From Marinobacterium rhizophilum DSM 18822 (lineage in GTDB: Bacteria > Pseudomonadota > Gammaproteobacteria > Pseudomonadales > Balneatricaceae): DNA of 64,000 bases. Both the position numbers and the translations under genes were made by a program. The notes under the pieces are model-generated. The model did not search any database. It was not told the origin of the DNA and saw only the letters and a program-made list of their open reading frames with translations. The stretch spans positions 1 to 64,000 of the forward strand of contig NZ_KB899113.1 in NCBI RefSeq assembly GCF_000378045.1, read 5' to 3'. Of the stretch, positions 12,136 to 21,142 are shown in pieces (within the stretch, counting starts at the first letter, position 1; the number at the start of each line of letters is the position of its first letter).

Positions 12136-12145
12136 AGGGTCCGTC

Positions 12146-12532
12146 TTATTCCGCAACCGTCGCCTGATAGGCATTCGCGTCGAGCAGTGCATCGAGCTCG
12201 GAGGCGTCTGCCAGTTTCAGTTTCGCGATCCAGCCTGCGTCGTAGGCAGATTCGTTCAGGGTCTCGGGGGCGTCCACCAGGTCCTCGTTCACTTCAATCA
12301 CTTCACCGGACAGTGGCGCGTAAATATCAGACGCCGCCTTGACAGATTCCACCAGGGAAAAGTCTTCCCCCTTGGCAACTTCGCGGCCAACCTCGGGCAA
12401 TTCCACGAAAACCACATCGCCGAGCAGCTCCTGAGCGTGATCGGTAATACCAACGGTTACGGTACCGTCGCCATTATCGAGAATCCATTCATGAGATGCA
12501 GTATATTTCAGTGTATTCGGCACATTGTTCAC
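12146..12532 (-). CDS. gcvH: glycine cleavage system H protein
   Basis: A 128-residue lipoyl carrier that shuttles the aminomethyl group from GcvP to GcvT and is reoxidised by a lipoamide dehydrogenase (not in this window). The lipoylation site is Lys65 in [14 protein letters not shown]. The opening KYTASHEWI and the block [20 protein letters not shown] are characteristic. Length is normal. It follows glyA by 55 bases on the same strand and probably shares its transcript. Confidence 0.97.
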   Translation of the reverse strand: MNNVPNTLKYTASHEWILDNGDGTVTVGITDHAQELLGDVVFVELPEVGREVAKGEDFSLVESVKAASDIYAPLSGEVIEVNEDLVDAPETLNESAYDAGWIAKLKLADASELDALLDANAYQATVAE

Positions 12533-12587
12533 AGAGAAATCCTTCTAAAGCGCTATTTTTGGTTCAATTTTTAAAAAAACGGGACGC

Positions 12588-13889
12588 TTAACGGTAGAGC
12601 GGGAAGCGGCCACAGAGGGCTTCAACCTCGGCCAGTACCCGGGCTTCGACAGCCGCATTGCCGGCGGGGCTTTCCACCAGGCCATCCAGCACGTCGTTGA
12701 TCAGGTGACCGATCTGGTTAAATTCTGCGGCACCAAAGCCGCGTGTGGTACCGGCCGGTGTGCCCAGACGGATACCGGAGGTGACCATGGGCTTTTCCGG
12801 ATCAAACGGAATGCCATTCTTGTTGCAGGTGATGCCGGCACGCTCCAGCGCCTCCTCCACCTGGTTGCCCTTCAGGCCTTTGGGACGCAGGTCCACCAGC
12901 ATCAGGTGCGTATCGGTGCCGCCGGTGACGATGTCGCAGCCACGCTCAACCATCACTGCCGCCAGGGTACGGGCATTTTCCAGCACCTGGTCGATGTAGC
13001 CCTTGAAACCGGGTTGCAACGCTTCACCAAAGGCTACGGCCTTGGCAGCAATCACGTGCATCAGCGGGCCGCCCTGCAGACCGGGGAATACCGCGGAGTT
13101 GATCTTCTTGCCCAGATCCAGGTCATTGCACAGGATCATGCCGCCACGCGGGCCGCGCAGTGTCTTGTGAGTCGTGGTGGTCACGACATGGGCATGGGGC
13201 AGCGGGCTCGGGTGCGCACCGGTGGCGACGAGGCCTGCGATATGAGCCATGTCGACCATCAGCAGCGCGCCAACCTTGTCGGCGATGGCACGAAAACGGG
13301 CGAAGTCGATTTCCCGCGGAATGGCCGACCCGCCGGCGATAATCAGTTTGGGCTGGCACTCAAGTGCCTGTGCTTCCACCGCATCGTAATCAATGCGCTG
13401 GGTCTCGCGGGACACACCATACTGCACGGCATTGAACCATTTGCCCGACAGCGCCGGGCGCGCACCGTGGGTCAGGTGACCGCCGGCGTCCAGCGACATG
13501 CCCAGTACAGTATCACCGGGCTGCAGCAGCGCGAGCATTACCGCACCATTGGCCTGGGCGCCGGAATGCGGCTGCACATTGACGAACTGACAGTTAAACA
13601 GTTCTTTGGCACGGGCAATCGCCAGGGCTTCGGCTTCGTCGACAAACTCGCAGCCGCCGTAGTAACGACGCCCCGGGTAGCCTTCGGCGTACTTGTTGGT
13701 CAGTACGGTGCCCTGGGCCTGCATCACCGCCTTGGAGACAATGTTTTCCGAGGCAATCAGTTCAATCTGGCTGTCCTGGCGGTTGAATTCCGCATCCACC
13801 GCGGCCTGCAGCGCGGGATCCGCAGCGCTGAGGTCCTGGGTGAAAAACGCTGCACGTTCAGCGTTGGCGTAAAGGTCCCTTGTGCTCAT
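12588..13889 (-). CDS. glyA: serine hydroxymethyltransferase
   Basis: A 433-residue PLP enzyme that interconverts serine plus tetrahydrofolate with glycine plus methylene-tetrahydrofolate. The PLP lysine is Lys242 in [25 protein letters not shown] and [15 protein letters not shown] give the substrate and folate region. Being inside the gcv/sdaA cluster suggests a catabolic paralogue: glycine cleavage supplies methylene-THF, this enzyme makes serine from a second glycine, and the upstream serine dehydratase turns it into pyruvate. GGGGAA lies 10 bases before the ATG. A second housekeeping glyA is expected elsewhere in the genome (inference). Confidence 0.97.
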   Translation of the reverse strand: MSTRDLYANAERAAFFTQDLSAADPALQAAVDAEFNRQDSQIELIASENIVSKAVMQAQGTVLTNKYAEGYPGRRYYGGCEFVDEAEALAIARAKELFNCQFVNVQPHSGAQANGAVMLALLQPGDTVLGMSLDAGGHLTHGARPALSGKWFNAVQYGVSRETQRIDYDAVEAQALECQPKLIIAGGSAIPREIDFARFRAIADKVGALLMVDMAHIAGLVATGAHPSPLPHAHVVTTTTHKTLRGPRGGMILCNDLDLGKKINSAVFPGLQGGPLMHVIAAKAVAFGEALQPGFKGYIDQVLENARTLAAVMVERGCDIVTGGTDTHLMLVDLRPKGLKGNQVEEALERAGITCNKNGIPFDPEKPMVTSGIRLGTPAGTTRGFGAAEFNQIGHLINDVLDGLVESPAGNAAVEARVLAEVEALCGRFPLYR

Positions 13890-13937
13890 GGTTTTATTAT
13901 TCCCCGTTGACTGAAGGTTTACGGCGATGAAGCCGGA

Positions 13938-15323
13938 TTAGCAGGCCACCACGTTGACGGCCAGGCCGCCGGTGGAGGTTTCCTTGTACTTGTCCTGCAT
14001 GTCGAGGCCGGTCTGGCGCATGGTCTCGATCACACTGTCCAGTGACACATGGTGTTCACCGGTACCGCGCAGCGCCAGACGCGCTGCATTAATCGCCTTG
14101 ACCGCCCCCATGGTGTTGCGCTCGATGCAGGGAACCTGCACCAGCCCGCCAATGGGGTCGCAGGTCAGGCCCAGGTTGTGTTCCATGCCGATCTCGGCAG
14201 CATTTTCGATCTGGTGGTTGCTGCCACCGAGCACCGCACAGAGTGCCCCGGCGGCCATGGAACAGGCCACGCCGATCTCGCCCTGGCAACCCACTTCGGC
14301 CGCCGAGATGGATGCGTTTTTCTTGTACAGCATGCCAATGGCCGCGGCGGTCACCAGGAAGGTCTTGATGCCCTCCACATTGCTGCCCGGCACGAAGCGG
14401 TCGTAATACGCCAGTACCGCCGGAATGACACCGGCCGCACCGTTGGTCGGCGCGGTCACTACGCGGCCACTGGCGGCATTTTCCTCGTTCACGGCGATGG
14501 CATAGAGATTGACCCAGTCGAGCACGGTAAGGTGATCCTTGATGCTGCGCTCGGGATGATTCACCAGTTCCTGCCACATGTCGTGGGCACGGCGCTTGAT
14601 GTGCAACCCGCCCGGCAGTTCGCCGGTGTGCTTGCAGCCTTCGCGGATGCAGTCATCCATCACCTGCCAGATTTTCAGCAGCCGCTGGCTGATTTCCTGA
14701 TCATCGTAGCGGGTGCGCTCGTTAGCCATCACCAGCTCGGCAATAGTGAGTCCGGATTCGTCGCCGTAGGCCAGCAGCTCAACGGCATTGTTGAACGGGT
14801 ACGGCACCTCGATGGACTCATCCTCGGCGCCGCGGCCCTGGTCATCGGCCTCTGCATCGCTGAGCACAAAGCCGCCACCCACCGAGTAATACACATTGCT
14901 GTAGAAAATCAGCCCGGCCGCATCGAGCACTTCAAGACGCATGCCATTGGGATGCTTGGGAAGCGATTCGCCGAAATGAAAACGCAGATGGTCAGCCTCA
15001 GAAAACGGCACCGCCCGCTCCCCCGCCAGCAGCAATGTGCCGCTCGTTCGAACCTGCGCAATAAAGTCGTCGATACGGGCGGGATCCACCAGATCCGGTC
15101 GTTCACCCAGTAGTCCGAGCATCGCGGCGATATCGGTGGCGTGCCCCTTGCCGGTCATGGCCAGGGAGCCAAACAGGCTGACCCGCACCCCCGCGACGCG
15201 ATCCATCAAACCGCGTTGCTGGAGTTCGGCGATAAATCGATTGGCGGCCACCATGGGCCCCACCGTGTGAGACGACGAAGGTCCAACGCCAATCTTGAAC
15301 AGATCAAAAATGCTCAGTGCCAT
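13938..15323 (-). CDS. sdaA: L-serine ammonia-lyase, iron-sulfur type
   Basis: Deaminates L-serine to pyruvate and ammonia with a 4Fe-4S cluster. At 461 residues it is the single-chain form: an N-terminal beta domain ([20 protein letters not shown]) and a C-terminal alpha domain. Cluster cysteines are seen in [20 protein letters not shown] and [14 protein letters not shown]; the C-terminal tail ends NVVAC, as is usual for an enzyme whose terminal cysteine can cap the cluster. GGAGG lies 7 bases before the ATG. It heads the sdaA-glyA-gcvH-gcvP group, 79 bases after the MscS gene on the same strand. Confidence 0.95.
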   Translation of the reverse strand: MALSIFDLFKIGVGPSSSHTVGPMVAANRFIAELQQRGLMDRVAGVRVSLFGSLAMTGKGHATDIAAMLGLLGERPDLVDPARIDDFIAQVRTSGTLLLAGERAVPFSEADHLRFHFGESLPKHPNGMRLEVLDAAGLIFYSNVYYSVGGGFVLSDAEADDQGRGAEDESIEVPYPFNNAVELLAYGDESGLTIAELVMANERTRYDDQEISQRLLKIWQVMDDCIREGCKHTGELPGGLHIKRRAHDMWQELVNHPERSIKDHLTVLDWVNLYAIAVNEENAASGRVVTAPTNGAAGVIPAVLAYYDRFVPGSNVEGIKTFLVTAAAIGMLYKKNASISAAEVGCQGEIGVACSMAAGALCAVLGGSNHQIENAAEIGMEHNLGLTCDPIGGLVQVPCIERNTMGAVKAINAARLALRGTGEHHVSLDSVIETMRQTGLDMQDKYKETSTGGLAVNVVAC

Positions 15324-15402
15324 TTCGTCGCCTCCAATTTTTTACAGTTAGATGAGTTTTTGATTGATTAAATCCGCCGGTCGGAACCGGGCCGAAAAAC
15401 GT

Positions 15403-16719
15403 CTAATGCCCCTGCGGCACGCTCGAATCCAGTACCCGAACCTCGCGCTGCGGGTACGGAATCTCGATATCATGTTCGCGGAACGCATCCCAGATCATCA
15501 GCAACAGATCACCGCCTACGCGGTTCTCGCCGTCATCAACCCCAATCATCCAGAACTCCACCAGGATATCGACGCCCGAATCGCCAAAGCCGCTGATCTC
15601 GGCATCCGGGCGCTCCTCGATGGGAATATCCTCACCACTGATCACCCGCGGATGGCTGGCGACCACGGTGCGCAGCAAATCGAACAGAAAATGCAGGTCT
15701 GTCTTGTATGACACCTGAAATTCCAGTGAGTAACGCTGCTTGGTGTTCTTGTGTGTCCAGTTGGTGAAACTGCTGCTGATAAACTGCTCATTGGGCACCA
15801 TGATGTCTTTGCCATCAAAGGTTTCCAGCGTGGTGGACCTCATGTTCAGTTCGCGGATCATACCCTTGCGGCCATCCTCCATCTCGACGTAGTCACCCAC
15901 GCTGAGAGATCGCTCCAACAACAGAATGATGCCGGAGATGAAGTTCGAGGCGATGGACTGCAAGCCAAACCCGAGCCCCACGCCCAGAGCGCCACCAAAG
16001 ACCGCCAGCGCCGTCAGATTGATGCCCATAATCTGCAACAGCAGGATGAACACAACAAAGAACAGCACGATCTGAAACAGCTTGGCAAAGACTTCACGCG
16101 TACCGGCATCCAGGTCTTCCTGGCTGCGAATGATCTGTTGACCCGCCGCATTCGACAACCGCCCGAGCCAGAACAACACAGACCCGAAAATCAGTACCCG
16201 CGCCACACCGTAGGCCGAAATCTCTATATTGCCGACGGTAATGGAGATGCTCTCGAGGTAAACAATCAGCCCGTCGAGCAAGCCGAAGATATGTAGCAGA
16301 GCGATGGGCAGAAACACCCAGCTTGCCAGGGTACGAAAAAACTTTTTCTCAACAAAGCGGTTGATGATCGAATAAAGCATGAACACAACGGCGAAGCTCA
16401 ATCCCAGGCGAACCAACCAGTTTTGCCCGAGCAACTTCTGACTCAAATCCACCGCAATCGACAACATCAGAATGAGCATCAGCGGCAGCAAGAGATTACG
16501 CGACTGATAAATCTGCAGACGCAGGCGCAGCAAGTGCCCCTCAAGCGGACGTTTTCTCAGCAGCGGCGAGTGGGTCTTCAGATAGGCCGCAATGGAATAG
16601 CCCACCAGAAGCGCCAGCGCAATAACGCCAACCTGGGAGTAAAACGTCGGGCTACTGAGCCACGCCAGAGAGGCGGAGAGCATCTGCTCAAACATGTCCA
16701 TTAATTGATTTATGCCCAT
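15403..16719 (-). CDS. MscS-family mechanosensitive channel
   Basis: A 438-residue inner-membrane protein with about five membrane helices before the pore. The pore-lining helix reads GGALGVGLGFGLQSIASNFI (about 245-264), the Gly/Ala-rich MscS TM3, followed by the conserved beta domain GIILLLERSLSVGDYVEMED and TTLETFDGKDIMVPNEQF. This is larger than E. coli MscS (286), with extra N-terminal helices. The channel should open on hypo-osmotic stress. It is directly upstream of sdaA on the same strand; co-transcription would link glycine (or betaine-derived glycine) catabolism and osmotic control, which is inference. Confidence 0.9.
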   Translation of the reverse strand: MGINQLMDMFEQMLSASLAWLSSPTFYSQVGVIALALLVGYSIAAYLKTHSPLLRKRPLEGHLLRLRLQIYQSRNLLLPLMLILMLSIAVDLSQKLLGQNWLVRLGLSFAVVFMLYSIINRFVEKKFFRTLASWVFLPIALLHIFGLLDGLIVYLESISITVGNIEISAYGVARVLIFGSVLFWLGRLSNAAGQQIIRSQEDLDAGTREVFAKLFQIVLFFVVFILLLQIMGINLTALAVFGGALGVGLGFGLQSIASNFISGIILLLERSLSVGDYVEMEDGRKGMIRELNMRSTTLETFDGKDIMVPNEQFISSSFTNWTHKNTKQRYSLEFQVSYKTDLHFLFDLLRTVVASHPRVISGEDIPIEERPDAEISGFGDSGVDILVEFWMIGVDDGENRVGGDLLLMIWDAFREHDIEIPYPQREVRVLDSSVPQGH

Positions 16720-17112
16720 GACTGCTTTCCTGCCTTTCTATAAAAGGTTAAGACATTCGCTCAATGCCGTAGCACGCATCCCAGTATGATTGGCAAACAC
16801 CCATAAGGCGAAACACGACGCCACAGAGCCCGGCACAGGCTTAACCCCTGAAGAGCAATTAGACTAGCAACAGCGTTTCCACAAATCAACGAAATATTTC
16901 CTATAGGAAACTTTATCCCCACTAGCACCCAGCCCTGAGGCTCATTAGGCTTTCTTTCCATCATCTGGCCGCTTGTGTAGTATCAGGGAAATATAAAATA
17001 TTACCGCCGGTTACCTTCACTCTGTGCCACCCTGTCGTCCGCCCCGAGCCGCCCAGATGCATGCCCAGGCACGCCGCCAGCCCGCAGAACCGGCACTCAG
17101 GAGTGAATACCT
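16720..17112. promoter_or_regulatory. divergent promoter region between the MscS gene and the XRE-cupin gene
   Basis: A 393-base spacer with no gene. Its clearest signal is the perfect palindrome TTTCCTATAGGAAA at 16897-16910, listed separately. It must hold the promoters of the minus-strand mscS-sdaA direction and of the regulator gene. Confidence 0.6.
16897..16910. promoter_or_regulatory. XRE-cupin operator candidate, site 1
   Basis: Perfect 14-bp palindrome TTTCCTATAGGAAA, followed by C to give TTTC-CTATAG-GAAAC. It shares the TTTCCTA left arm and GAAAC right arm with sites at 17927 and 32671. Its position between divergent genes fits autoregulation of the XRE-cupin gene and control of the mscS-sdaA-glyA-gcvH-gcvP direction. 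Confidence 0.65.
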
Positions 17113-17742
17113 ATGCCCGACACCCCCTCATCGCCGCCCGAAAAACCTGAACTCCAGGTCAGCGCCGCCGGCCACGAATCCATTGTTGAACCCTTGCAGC
17201 TGGGCAAGCGAGTGCGCGAGATCCGCCTGAGCCAGAACCTCACCCTGGAAGAGGCCAGCAAGCGCACAGGGCTGGCGCGCTCCACACTGTCCAAAATCGA
17301 AAACGAACAGATTTCGCCTACCTTTACGGCCGTCAACAAGCTGGTAAAGGGCTTGGGGATCGATATTCCGCAGCTCTTCTCGCAGCCCAGAAAGGTGCGT
17401 CGCAGCGGCGGTCGCAGAGATATCACACGCCGCGGCGAAGGCAAGCCACACCCCACCCCGACCTACGAACATGAAATGCTGGCACCCCAGCTGACCAACA
17501 AGAAGATGATCCCGTACAGGACCACCGTACGGGCCCGCAGCTTTGACGAGTACGGTGACTGGGTACGTCATGATGGCGAAGAATTGCTGTATGTTCTCAG
17601 CGGCAGTGTCCGCTTCTACACCGAGTTCTACGAACCCGTCGATCTGGCTGAAGGCGACAGCGCCTATTATGACTGCGAAATGGGCCACGCACTGGTATCT
17701 ACCAGCGAAGAAGACGCCGTTATTCTCTGGGTCACGGCCTGA
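17113..17742 (+). CDS. XRE-family regulator with C-terminal cupin domain
   Basis: A 209-residue transcription factor. Residues about 30-85 form a lambda-repressor-type helix-turn-helix (LGKRVREIRLSQNLTLEEAS then TGLARSTLSKIENEQISPT). Residues about 135-208 form a small cupin barrel (GEELLYVLSGSVRFYTEFYE, then LAEGDSAYYDCEMGHALVS) that normally senses a small ligand such as an amino acid. A basic linker (KVRRSGGRRDITRR) joins them. Regulators of this build often control local amino-acid catabolism. Its place between the glycine-cleavage half-operons and gcvT, with matching palindromes on both sides, makes it the probable glycine/serine-responsive regulator; the ligand is inference. Confidence 0.92.
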   Translation: MPDTPSSPPEKPELQVSAAGHESIVEPLQLGKRVREIRLSQNLTLEEASKRTGLARSTLSKIENEQISPTFTAVNKLVKGLGIDIPQLFSQPRKVRRSGGRRDITRRGEGKPHPTPTYEHEMLAPQLTNKKMIPYRTTVRARSFDEYGDWVRHDGEELLYVLSGSVRFYTEFYEPVDLAEGDSAYYDCEMGHALVSTSEEDAVILWVTA

Positions 17743-18077
17743 GCCACCCAGTGCGCGCTCGATAGCCCGGCCCCTGTTATACTAATCGCCCTGATTTCAA
17801 AGCCCTGCCCAGGCCCCAGCGCCTGGACAGCGGTTTTTCGTCCCAGACAGGCGACGCCTTGCTGCGTGTTTACGACAGCCTGGCGCCATTTAAGTATTGC
17901 AATCGAATGAATGATCCGCTAATTTCGTTTCCTATTGGAAACTTAGTTTATCCGGAACAGCTCGCACGGCAACTAACACCTGCCTAGCAGCCTGTCTGGC
18001 TTAACAGCAACAGGTGTTAAGACCGACAGAGCGCCAGCATCCGGACGGCCAACATACCTTCTATAACGGAGCACACC
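17743..18077. promoter_or_regulatory. gcvT leader and promoter region
   Basis: A 335-base spacer. CCAGGC/GCCTGG at about 17810-17827 followed by a short T-run may end the regulator transcript. The operator candidate is at 17927. A 9-bp stem, TAACACCTG (17974-17982) with CAGGTGTTA (18011-18019), lies in the presumed gcvT leader. No glycine riboswitch core is present. Confidence 0.5.
17927..17942. promoter_or_regulatory. XRE-cupin operator candidate, site 2
   Basis: GTTTCCTATTGGAAAC, a palindrome with a 4-base centre, 135 bases before the gcvT start. It has the same GTTTC-N6-GAAAC frame and CTA centre as the site upstream of the alanine/glycine symporter. Confidence 0.65.
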
Positions 18078-19208
18078 ATGGCAGAGCAGCCCAACAGCGC
18101 CCTTAAGAAAACCCCACTTTATAACCTGCACCTGGAACTGGGCGCCAAAATGGTCCCCTTTGCAGGCTATGAGATGCCGGTACAGTACCCGCTGGGCGTT
18201 AAGAAGGAGCACCTGCAGACCCGCGAGAAGGCCGGCCTGTTCGACGTATCTCACATGGGCCAGGTACTGCTGACCGGCGATGCAGCGGCCGCCATGCTGG
18301 AATCCCTCGTGCCGGTGGATATCATTGACCTGCCCGTTGGCAAGCAGCGCTATGCCATGTTCACCAACGAACAGGGCGGGATTCTGGATGACCTCATGAT
18401 CGCCAACTGGGGTGATAGCCTGTATGTCGTGATCAATGCCGCCTGCAAGGAGCAGGACATTGCCCACATGCGCGCCCACCTGCCTGCAAGTGTCACCCTG
18501 CAGGAACTGGACGACCGCGCCCTGATTGCATTGCAGGGTCCCGAGGCCGTCACCGCCCTGAGCCGGCTGGCTCCACAGGTTGCCGACATGCTGTTCATGG
18601 ACAGCGGCCGCATCAGCATTGACGGCGTAGAGTGCTTTATCAGCCGCTCGGGCTATACCGGTGAAGATGGTTATGAAATCTCCATCCCTGCCGACCAGGC
18701 CGAGCGCCTGAGCCGCCTGTTGCTGGACCAGCCGGAAGTTGAATGCATTGGCCTGGGTGCCCGCGACTCCCTGCGCCTGGAGTCCGGCCTGTGCCTGTAC
18801 GGCCATGACCTGGATACCAGCACGACACCGGTCGAAGCCAGCCTGCTGTGGGCCATTTCCAAGTGCCGCCGCACCGGCGGCGAGCGTGCCGGCGGCTTCC
18901 CCGGCGCCGACATCATCCTGGGCCAGATCACCAACAAGGACAACAGCCGCAAGCGCGTCGGCATGATCGGTGAAGGCCGGGCGCCGGTACGCGAAGGCAC
19001 CGAACTGTTTGATGCCGACGACAACCGCATCGGCGTAGTGACCTCAGGCACTTTCGGCCCTAGCGCTGGCGCGTCCATCGCCATGGGCTACGTCGACAGC
19101 GCCGCCGCTGTTATGGACAGCACCATCTTCGCCGAAGTGCGCGGCAAGAAACTGCCCATGCGCATCAGCAAGATGCCGTTTGTCGAGCAGCGCTATTTCC
19201 GAGGCTAA
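18078..19208 (+). CDS. gcvT: aminomethyltransferase, glycine cleavage T-protein
   Basis: A 376-residue cytosolic enzyme that takes the aminomethyl group from GcvH, releases ammonia and makes 5,10-methylene-tetrahydrofolate. Visible signatures are TPLYNLHLELGAKMVPFAGY, FDVSHMGQ (folate-site region), SRSGYTGEDGYEI and LGARDSLRLESGLCLYG. Length is normal. The ATG follows CGGAGCACACC. It is on the opposite strand from gcvHP and likely driven by its own promoter with the 17927 operator. Its stop codon lies inside a 26-bp tandem duplication. Confidence 0.97.
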   Translation: MAEQPNSALKKTPLYNLHLELGAKMVPFAGYEMPVQYPLGVKKEHLQTREKAGLFDVSHMGQVLLTGDAAAAMLESLVPVDIIDLPVGKQRYAMFTNEQGGILDDLMIANWGDSLYVVINAACKEQDIAHMRAHLPASVTLQELDDRALIALQGPEAVTALSRLAPQVADMLFMDSGRISIDGVECFISRSGYTGEDGYEISIPADQAERLSRLLLDQPEVECIGLGARDSLRLESGLCLYGHDLDTSTTPVEASLLWAISKCRRTGGERAGGFPGADIILGQITNKDNSRKRVGMIGEGRAPVREGTELFDADDNRIGVVTSGTFGPSAGASIAMGYVDSAAAVMDSTIFAEVRGKKLPMRISKMPFVEQRYFRG

Positions 19209-19262
19209 GAAGCGGGGTTAAGAGCCGAGGCTAAGAAGCGGGGTTAAGCGCCGAGGTTAAGC
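19201..19262. repeat. 26-bp tandem repeat overlapping the gcvT stop codon
   Basis: Copy 1 at 19201-19226 and copy 2 at 19227-19252 differ at one base (GAGGCTAAGAAGCGGGGTTA, then AGAGCC or AGCGCC); a partial third copy follows. The first copy contains the last sense codon and TAA of gcvT, so the repeat arose by duplication of the gene's end. Confidence 0.85.
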
Positions 19263-19620
19263 GCAGAAGTTAAAAGCCGGCGTCGTGCATCACGGCGCCG
19301 GCCACCGCCAGCACGATGCCAGGGGCCTTCCCTGGCACCGGCACAGCCCCGGTTCACGCAGGATTAATCTGCTCGCTGCCAAGCTTGCACTCAAGGCCCT
19401 GAGCAGGTAGATTTACGCCTCGTTACACAGTTTTGCATCACGAGAAGGGCTGACGTCCTCGCCAACCTGCCTACCTGGGCAAGGTGGTTGCCGCCAAGCG
19501 GCGATGCGGTCTATACCGACAACCAATCAGGTATCCGCACTTAATACGTCAGCTCTCATGAATGAGTTTTGAAAGCCTTGCGATTGCAGCAGGCCTTTCG
19601 TTAATACATGGGAGCACGGC
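19263..19620. other. intergenic region without recognisable gene
   Basis: About 360 bases. GCCAGGGGCC/GGCCTTCCCTGGC-like inverted repeats lie near 19315-19335 and could act as a gcvT terminator, but no clear T-run follows. No tRNA or small gene is evident. Confidence 0.4.
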
Positions 19621-19995
19621 ATGTTCGAAGCACACTTTATTACCGCCACACCGGAAACAGCAGCGCCCTGCTGGCACGAGCCCGCGCGCGATCTGCAGCC
19701 ACAGTCCACATCACAGCAAGGCAACACCCGACGCGTGCAGAGCCTGCGCCACCAGTGCCCGCTGCATGTCTGGGCCGCCGCTGGCAAGCGCAAAGACAAC
19801 AACGGCACGGCCCACGACAGCTGGTTCCTGTATATCGAGTATTGCACCGGCAATGGGACACGCATCTGGCAAAAACTGGAACGCACCCAGGCCGACTGCA
19901 ACCTGGAAACCCTGTTTGGGCAGGCACTCTGGGCAGAGCTGCCGCGCATTGACGCCGCACGCACACGCCAGTGGCTTGACGCGCGCGATAGCTAG
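19621..19995 (+). CDS. hypothetical protein, 124 residues
   Basis: I do not recognise this protein. It opens MFEAHFITATPETAAPCWHE, has a hydrophilic first half and a better-ordered second half (SWFLYIEYCTGNGTRIWQKL, then LETLFGQALWAELPRIDAAR). There is no signal peptide or membrane helix, so it should be cytoplasmic. GGGAG lies 6 bases before the ATG, supporting the start. It is transcribed alone, convergent with the TraB-like gene. Confidence 0.55.
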   Translation: MFEAHFITATPETAAPCWHEPARDLQPQSTSQQGNTRRVQSLRHQCPLHVWAAAGKRKDNNGTAHDSWFLYIEYCTGNGTRIWQKLERTQADCNLETLFGQALWAELPRIDAARTRQWLDARDS

Positions 19996-20135
19996 GCACT
20001 GCACACAGAACACCTTCATTACAGGAACACCTGGACAGAAAACCGCGCAACGCCGGCATTCGAGTGTCGGCGGCAAAACGCGACGCCCAGCCAGGTCAGC
20101 GAAGCCTTCGCGATGGCGGCGCCCGGCCCTTTTTG

Positions 20136-21017
20136 TTACCGCATGGGCTGCACGCTAAAACCCAGCTCACGCGCCCGCGCCAACAGGCCGTCCGGCCCGA
20201 CCAGGTGGGCCGCACCGACCAGCACCAGCTCGGTTTCAGGACTGCGCAGCAGAGACTCGATCTGCGGCCACCAGAGCCGGTTGCGTGCCAGTACCAGGCT
20301 GCGGTAGAGCGGCTCATATTCGAGCTTGAGCGGCAGTACCAGCTCATCGTACAGCACTGTTTCATCCCCCTCGCGCCACGCATCAATCATGGTATCGAGC
20401 ATCGTACTGTCAGCGTCCAGTTCATCCAGCAGTTGCGCCATGAACAGATCGGGGTCCTCCTCTCCCATGGAAAACAGGTACTGCAGATGCTGCTCGATGC
20501 TTTCCAGCCCGAGTATCGGCTTGCCGTCATCCAGAGCCTGGCGATACAAACGCATGTCGACGCCCTCCTCTGTCGCCCCGAGACGCACCATTTCAACCCC
20601 CAGCAGCGTCAAAAACACGCCCGAAGGCCGCAACGGCTGCAACACCTGCGCAGAGACTCCACGACTTTGCGCATAACGCTGCAACTGAAGCCAGGTTGTA
20701 TTCGACAGATGGTCTGAAAGGCGGCTGCCAGAGGGATACACCATGCGCTGGGCGATCAGCCCCTGCACTCGAGGGTCCGCCAACCCGCCAAGATCCACCT
20801 CAAACAGCAACACATCGGAAAGCGCATAGGCCTGATCAAACACAGCCGGCAGCGGCAAGTCTGCGGGCCTGAGCATGTGTACCGTCGCTCCGAGATAAAG
20901 CACACTGGAGCCGTTATCGAGGCGCCAAACGGGGCTTTGCGCCCAGAGCGGCGGCGCGCACAACAGCAGCAGCGCCATCGCACAGCGCAGCATACGGCCA
21001 AATCCCGCCTTTATCAT
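20136..21017 (-). CDS. TraB/GumN-family protein, exported
   Basis: A 293-residue protein with an N-terminal signal (MLRCAMALLLLCAPPLWAQS, cleavage after the AQ region), so it acts in the periplasm or membrane. Family signatures are YLGATVHMLRPADLPLP near the mature N-terminus, GVDMRLY, ILGLESIEQ and the C-terminal VLVGAAHLVGPDGLLARA. The GxxH..R and H near the end match the metal-dependent TIKI/TraB protease-like fold. The role in bacteria is not settled. It is monocistronic on the minus strand, convergent with the hypothetical gene at 19621. Confidence 0.88.
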   Translation of the reverse strand: MIKAGFGRMLRCAMALLLLCAPPLWAQSPVWRLDNGSSVLYLGATVHMLRPADLPLPAVFDQAYALSDVLLFEVDLGGLADPRVQGLIAQRMVYPSGSRLSDHLSNTTWLQLQRYAQSRGVSAQVLQPLRPSGVFLTLLGVEMVRLGATEEGVDMRLYRQALDDGKPILGLESIEQHLQYLFSMGEEDPDLFMAQLLDELDADSTMLDTMIDAWREGDETVLYDELVLPLKLEYEPLYRSLVLARNRLWWPQIESLLRSPETELVLVGAAHLVGPDGLLARARELGFSVQPMR

Positions 21018-21142
21018 TAAGCCTCCCGCGACAATCTATTTGCGTCACAGTACCCGCAAGCGATCCCGGACAGAAAGCCGGCGCTGCCGTAGTCGCTGTA
21101 ATTTTCCCAATTCAGGCGGTACTCACCCAGAGTGCACGCGGT

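Noticed and set aside
17743-18077. Glycine riboswitch before gcvT
   Set aside because: The tandem aptamer core was looked for and is not present; an operator palindrome is found instead.
19370-19560. Possible tRNA or small RNA after gcvT
   Set aside because: No acceptor stem or TTCGA loop could be paired; no tRNA was found anywhere in the window.
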